From WHSP01 sp964424945 (lineage in GTDB: Bacteria > Gemmatimonadota > Gemmatimonadetes > Longimicrobiales > Longimicrobiaceae), in NCBI GenBank assembly GCA_964424945.1, contig CAYRLB010000015.1, positions 1 through 47,703 on the forward strand: 47,703 nucleotides of DNA, read 5' to 3'. Below are positions 44,674 to 47,703 of the stretch, in pieces (position 1 is the stretch's first letter; each line of letters begins with the position of its first letter). The translations under genes were made by a program, and so were the position numbers. The notes below the pieces were generated by a model. That model did not search any database. It was not told the DNA's origin and saw nothing but the letters and a program-made list of their open reading frames with translations.

Positions 44674-45882
44674 ATGCGCGGAATCGCTCACCGCCGGAGC
44701 CGCATGCGGCAGAGGCAGGGCGTTGCTTTGCCGGTGGCCCTGTTCGGCCTGGTCGTCGTGTCGATCATGGTGACGGCCGCGCTGGTTACGGCCTCGACAG
44801 AGCTGACCCTGAGTAGAGCTCATCAGGCGGGGATCGCCGAGCTGTACGAGGCAGACAGGGCGCTCGAGTCGTTCGTGGCACAGAGAGCCGGCATCCCGGC
44901 GGATTCCGCTGACAGGCTCGCGGCCGGAAGCTATGCAGTTGCTGTGGGAGGGAAAGGGTACTCGGTGTCCGTGGGGCGCGTCTTTCAGGGGGTCCCTGAA
45001 GCGGTCGCTGGAGGCTTCGAAGCGAGGGAAGTTTTTTCGCTTCTGGTCAGCCCAGCGTCCGGTCGAGGCCGGAGCGTCGGGGCATTTCTTGAGCTTTCAC
45101 GCCTCGCTTCCGATATCTCCTTTCATATCGACTCGGGCCTCACTCTCGGGGGTGACATTGCCATTTCGGAGGATGCGTCGATCGGCGATGGAGCTAGCCT
45201 CGACGTCGCCTGCGATAGCTCGCAAGTAGGCGAAGCGGTGCGCCACGCAGAGGGGACAGAGGTCAGCCGACAGGGAGATGGTCATCAGATGTACGGCGGC
45301 ATCGTCCAGGACACACGCACCTCCGGGGAGCTAATGGAGCACGTTCTGAACGGCCATGATCTCGCCGAGCTGTCGGAGCGGGCAACAATCCGGTTCGGGC
45401 CGATGTTCGGGGAGGCTCCCTTTGCGGGCGTGGTCAGCCAGCTCGCCGGCGATTCCGAATACCGGTGGGGCTGCCCGACGGCCCTCGTCACGGGCTGCAC
45501 AACTCCTCAAGCCACGTTCTATCCGACTGTTGTGATCGATGCAGATGGAGAGGCCGTGGACATCAGCGGCGACCACGGTCAGGGAATTCTCGTGATCCTG
45601 AATGGAGACGTCCGCCTGGGAGGAGACTTTCAGTACGCGGGGATCATTCTCGTGGAGGGGGCCATTCACCTTGCCGGAACGTCTCGTGTCGAGGGGGGCG
45701 TTGTGGCTATGGGAGAGGTGGCCGGCGCGGAGACCGGCGCTTCGTTGAGCGGAAGCTCATCGATCCGGTTCAACCGCTGTCAGATCGTCGAAGCCCAGCG
45801 TGCATTGACGATCGCGTCGGTTGATAGTGCTCCCCAGATGATGGGAAGCCCGACCGTCGGATGGTTCGAAGTTATTCGCTGA
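44674..45882 (+). CDS. PilX-like N-terminal helix fused to a beta-helix (bactofilin-like) domain
   Basis: 402 residues from the ATG at 44674 (or 44704, which has GGAG before it). It holds the position of pilX. The N-terminal RQRQGVALPVALFGLVVVSIMVTAAL segment and following ELTLSRAHQAGIAELYEADRALE resemble the PilX N-terminus, without a clean prepilin Glu. The rest is not PilX: a repeat-rich Gly/Asp domain (GDIAISEDASIGDGASLDV; GILVILNGDVRLGG; GIILVEGAIHLAGTSRVEGGVVAMGEVAGAE broken at each turn) that reads as a left-handed beta-helix like bactofilins or polymer-forming proteins. Four cysteines. It may be a large tip adhesin or pilus-assembly protein. Confidence 0.65.
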   Translation: MRGIAHRRSRMRQRQGVALPVALFGLVVVSIMVTAALVTASTELTLSRAHQAGIAELYEADRALESFVAQRAGIPADSADRLAAGSYAVAVGGKGYSVSVGRVFQGVPEAVAGGFEAREVFSLLVSPASGRGRSVGAFLELSRLASDISFHIDSGLTLGGDIAISEDASIGDGASLDVACDSSQVGEAVRHAEGTEVSRQGDGHQMYGGIVQDTRTSGELMEHVLNGHDLAELSERATIRFGPMFGEAPFAGVVSQLAGDSEYRWGCPTALVTGCTTPQATFYPTVVIDADGEAVDISGDHGQGILVILNGDVRLGGDFQYAGIILVEGAIHLAGTSRVEGGVVAMGEVAGAETGASLSGSSSIRFNRCQIVEAQRALTIASVDSAPQMMGSPTVGWFEVIR

Positions 45883-45963
45883 TCCGCGGAAACATTCCTT
45901 GTGCCGGGATGAAGACGCGCTTCAGAAAGGGGCGCCGTCCCGAACACGACCTGGGTAGGAGAA

Positions 45964-47007
45964 ATGGTGCTCTTTCGGCGCAGTAGACAGACGATTGGCC
46001 TCGATGTCGGCAGCGGCTATGTCAAGGCGGCGCTCGTCGACCACAGCGGGGAAGAGCCTCGTCTCCTGCGGATGGCGTCGCTCCCGCTGATGGCGGACAC
46101 GATCGTCGAGGGAGAGATCATGGATCCGCCCCTCGTTGTCGACACGATACAGGCGGTGATGCAGGCACTCGGTGGCCCCGGCCGCTCCGTCGTAACAGCA
46201 GTGGGAGGCCGCGACCTGATCGTCAGAAAGATCCTGATGGACAGAATGTCCGAAGGGGATGCTCGCGAGGTGATCCGCTGGGAGGCCGAGCAGTATGTGC
46301 CCTTCGAGATGTCAAATGTTCAGCTGGACTTTCAGATACTCGATCCTGAAGCCTCCGGCCTCCAGATGAACGTGCTGCTGGTAGCCGCCAAGCGCGAGCT
46401 CGTCGACCAGCGGATGATGCTGCTGTCGGACGCCGGCCTGTCAACAGTCGTCGTCGATGTGGATGCCTTCGCCATCTTCAATGCCTTCGAATACAACTAC
46501 CCCGCCGCGTCGCGAGGCGTGTCGGCGGTGGCGAATGTCGGGCATGAGATTGCGACCGTCATCGTTTATCAGGATGGCGTTCCTCTGGTCACCAGGGACA
46601 TCGCGTTCGGATCGAAGCATCTGCGCGAGGAACTCCGACGGATGCACGGGATCCCGGCGGACGAGGCGGACGCGCTCGTCCAGGGGACCGCGAGGAGGGA
46701 TCCGAATATGGATCGGCTCTTCTACGAACGCGCTGCAGAGCTCGGGCTGGCGATCGAGCGCGCCACGGCTTTTCTGGGTGGCGATGGAGGATCCGCGCAC
46801 CTGGCGGCCGTCTACCTGACCGGTGGGGGCGCGGGTATTCCTCGGCTCCAGGATGCGATCTCCGATCGGTTGCGGGTGCGCATCGAGACCGTCAACCCGC
46901 TCCAGCGCCTCGACATCGCCCCTGAAGCGATGGCTCATGTGCCCTCGGAAGAAGGTGCACCGATGTGGATGCTTCCGGTGGGTCTCGCCCTCAGGTCTCC
47001 GACATGA
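45964..47007 (+). CDS. pilM: Type IV pilus assembly protein PilM
   Basis: 347 residues, an actin-like ATPase on the cytoplasmic face of the inner membrane that binds the N-terminus of PilN. Seen: TIGLDVGSGYVKAALVDH (phosphate-binding loop 1), WEAEQYVPFEMSNVQLDF (typical of PilM), IVYQDGVPLVTRDIAFGSKHL and YLTGGGAGIPRLQDAIS (adenosine loop). GTAGGAGAA precedes the start. First of the pilMNO set. Confidence 0.94.
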   Translation: MVLFRRSRQTIGLDVGSGYVKAALVDHSGEEPRLLRMASLPLMADTIVEGEIMDPPLVVDTIQAVMQALGGPGRSVVTAVGGRDLIVRKILMDRMSEGDAREVIRWEAEQYVPFEMSNVQLDFQILDPEASGLQMNVLLVAAKRELVDQRMMLLSDAGLSTVVVDVDAFAIFNAFEYNYPAASRGVSAVANVGHEIATVIVYQDGVPLVTRDIAFGSKHLREELRRMHGIPADEADALVQGTARRDPNMDRLFYERAAELGLAIERATAFLGGDGGSAHLAAVYLTGGGAGIPRLQDAISDRLRVRIETVNPLQRLDIAPEAMAHVPSEEGAPMWMLPVGLALRSPT

Positions 47008-47017
47008 GGGGCGCCGC

Positions 47018-47683
47018 GTGCTGATCGAGATCAACCTCGCTCCTGGAAGCGGGATCGACGGCAAGGGGAGGGGGAAGGGGCTCCCCTCGATCCGGATGCC
47101 CGCCCTGCCGGCATTAAGCGGCGAGAATCGCGCGCTATCCATCGTGACCGGCCTGGCCGTGATCGTGGTGATGGCGCTCGGTCTCAGTGTATGGCGGATC
47201 GGATCCCGAACCTCGGCTGCCGAAGCAGAGATCGGACGCGAGGTGGCGGACTCCACTCGTTATGCGAGCACCATCGCTTTGATGGAGTCCCTACGCGCTC
47301 GGCAGGATACCATCGCGCAGAAGATAGAGGTCATCCGCAGCGTCGACTCCCGCCGCTACGTCTGGCCGCATCTGCTCGAAGAAATCAGCAGGGCCCTCCC
47401 GCCGTTTACCTGGCTGACGGAGATCGGGTCAACTGTGCCAGCCGATTCGATGCAGGTCGGGCCCGGCTTTTCGCTACAGGGAAACGCCGGCTCCACCCAG
47501 GCCCTGACCCGGTTCATGAAGAATCTCGAGCAATCCGCGTTCGTGCGGGATGTGACGCTGATAACAAGCGAACAGGAAGTCGTCGAGGGGCGGACCATTC
47601 ACCGGTTCAGCCTGGAGGCGCGCTACTCGACGCCACCGCCGTCCGGGGTCCGGACGGTGCCCATTGTCGTCATGGAGCCATAG
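47018..47683 (+). CDS. pilN: Type IV pilus assembly protein PilN
   Basis: 221 residues from a GTG at 47018 with GAGGGG 7 nt upstream; it starts MLIEINLAPG, the conserved INL motif that docks into PilM. One helix near 48-64 and then a coiled-coil (ESLRARQDTIAQKIEVIRSV) and periplasmic ferredoxin-like domain (LPPFTWLTEI, GNAGSTQALTRFMKNLE). Directly followed by pilO. Confidence 0.9.
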   Translation: MLIEINLAPGSGIDGKGRGKGLPSIRMPALPALSGENRALSIVTGLAVIVVMALGLSVWRIGSRTSAAEAEIGREVADSTRYASTIALMESLRARQDTIAQKIEVIRSVDSRRYVWPHLLEEISRALPPFTWLTEIGSTVPADSMQVGPGFSLQGNAGSTQALTRFMKNLEQSAFVRDVTLITSEQEVVEGRTIHRFSLEARYSTPPPSGVRTVPIVVMEP

Positions 47684-47703
47684 ATGGCGGATAAGGAAAG
47701 CAG
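47684..47703 (+). CDS. Start of the next pilus gene, probably pilO (cut by window edge)
   Basis: The ATG follows the pilN stop immediately (TAG ATG) and the visible codons read MADKES. Only position and order (PilM, PilN, then PilO) point to pilO; six residues give no similarity. Confidence 0.5.

Overview
The window is about 47.7 kb of GC-rich, densely coded bacterial DNA. Genes lie on both strands, several adjacent genes overlap by 4 nt (ATGA or TTGA), and GTG and TTG starts are common. The protein content is Gram-negative: a TonB-dependent receptor, several lipoproteins, Tat-type signals and a type IV pilus gene set. Together with a carotenoid set lacking a cyclase but including a CruF-type hydratase, an orphan gltD, PilMNO and many small lipoproteins, this fits a member of the Gemmatimonadota or a related phylum. 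That placement is inference; there is no rRNA or phylogenetic marker analysis behind it. No tRNA, rRNA, CRISPR array, insertion sequence or prophage was seen.

Layout. (1) 1-2262: 5' part of glyoxylate carboligase (gcl, minus), then a membrane protein, a DUF4180 protein and a lipoprotein. (2) 2387-5204: two overlapping Tat-signal FMN-dependent alpha-hydroxy-acid oxidase paralogues, the second with a destroyed active site, and an overlapping Nudix hydrolase. (3) 5334-11601: pigment locus. A B12-binding MerR-type photoreceptor (CarH-like) overlaps crtI on the minus strand. Divergent from it are cruF and a single-chain CrtE-CrtB fusion. The intergenic region carries two candidate promoters with repeats that look like operators. 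(4) 11598-13734: exported protein, flavin-dependent oxidoreductase, small Cys-motif protein with its own terminator. (5) 14328-24004: gltD, exported esterase with a Gly/Pro-rich insert, VOC protein, methyltransferase, lipoprotein, small two-helix membrane protein, pyrimidine-dimer glycosylase, mscL with a zinc ribbon, 5'-3' exonuclease, MatC-like carrier and a membrane protein. (6) 24050-27612: ABC exporter pair, DUF1707/LiaF-like protein, DinB-like protein. (7) 27617-27716: run of 100 N flanked by a perfect 55-bp duplication, which is an assembly join. (8) 27868-33884 (minus): three-repeat exported protein, ThuA/PVC-type dehydrogenase, sugar-type MFS transporter. (9) 34113-38766: cupin, UPF0261 (Tm-1 N-half), TIM-barrel PEP-hydrolase family protein (Tm-1 C-half) and TonB receptor, packed as one operon. 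(10) 38987-39813: small lipoprotein and small basic protein. (11) 39832-47703: NtrB/NtrC-type two-component pair followed by pseudopilin genes (fimT, pilV, pilW, pilX-like) and pilM, pilN and the first codons of pilO.

The best candidates for new biology are the light-responsive carotenoid locus (photoreceptor with an altered lower-ligand residue next to a CrtE-CrtB fusion), the coupled active/degenerate oxidase pair, and the split Tm-1 module joined to an outer-membrane receptor.
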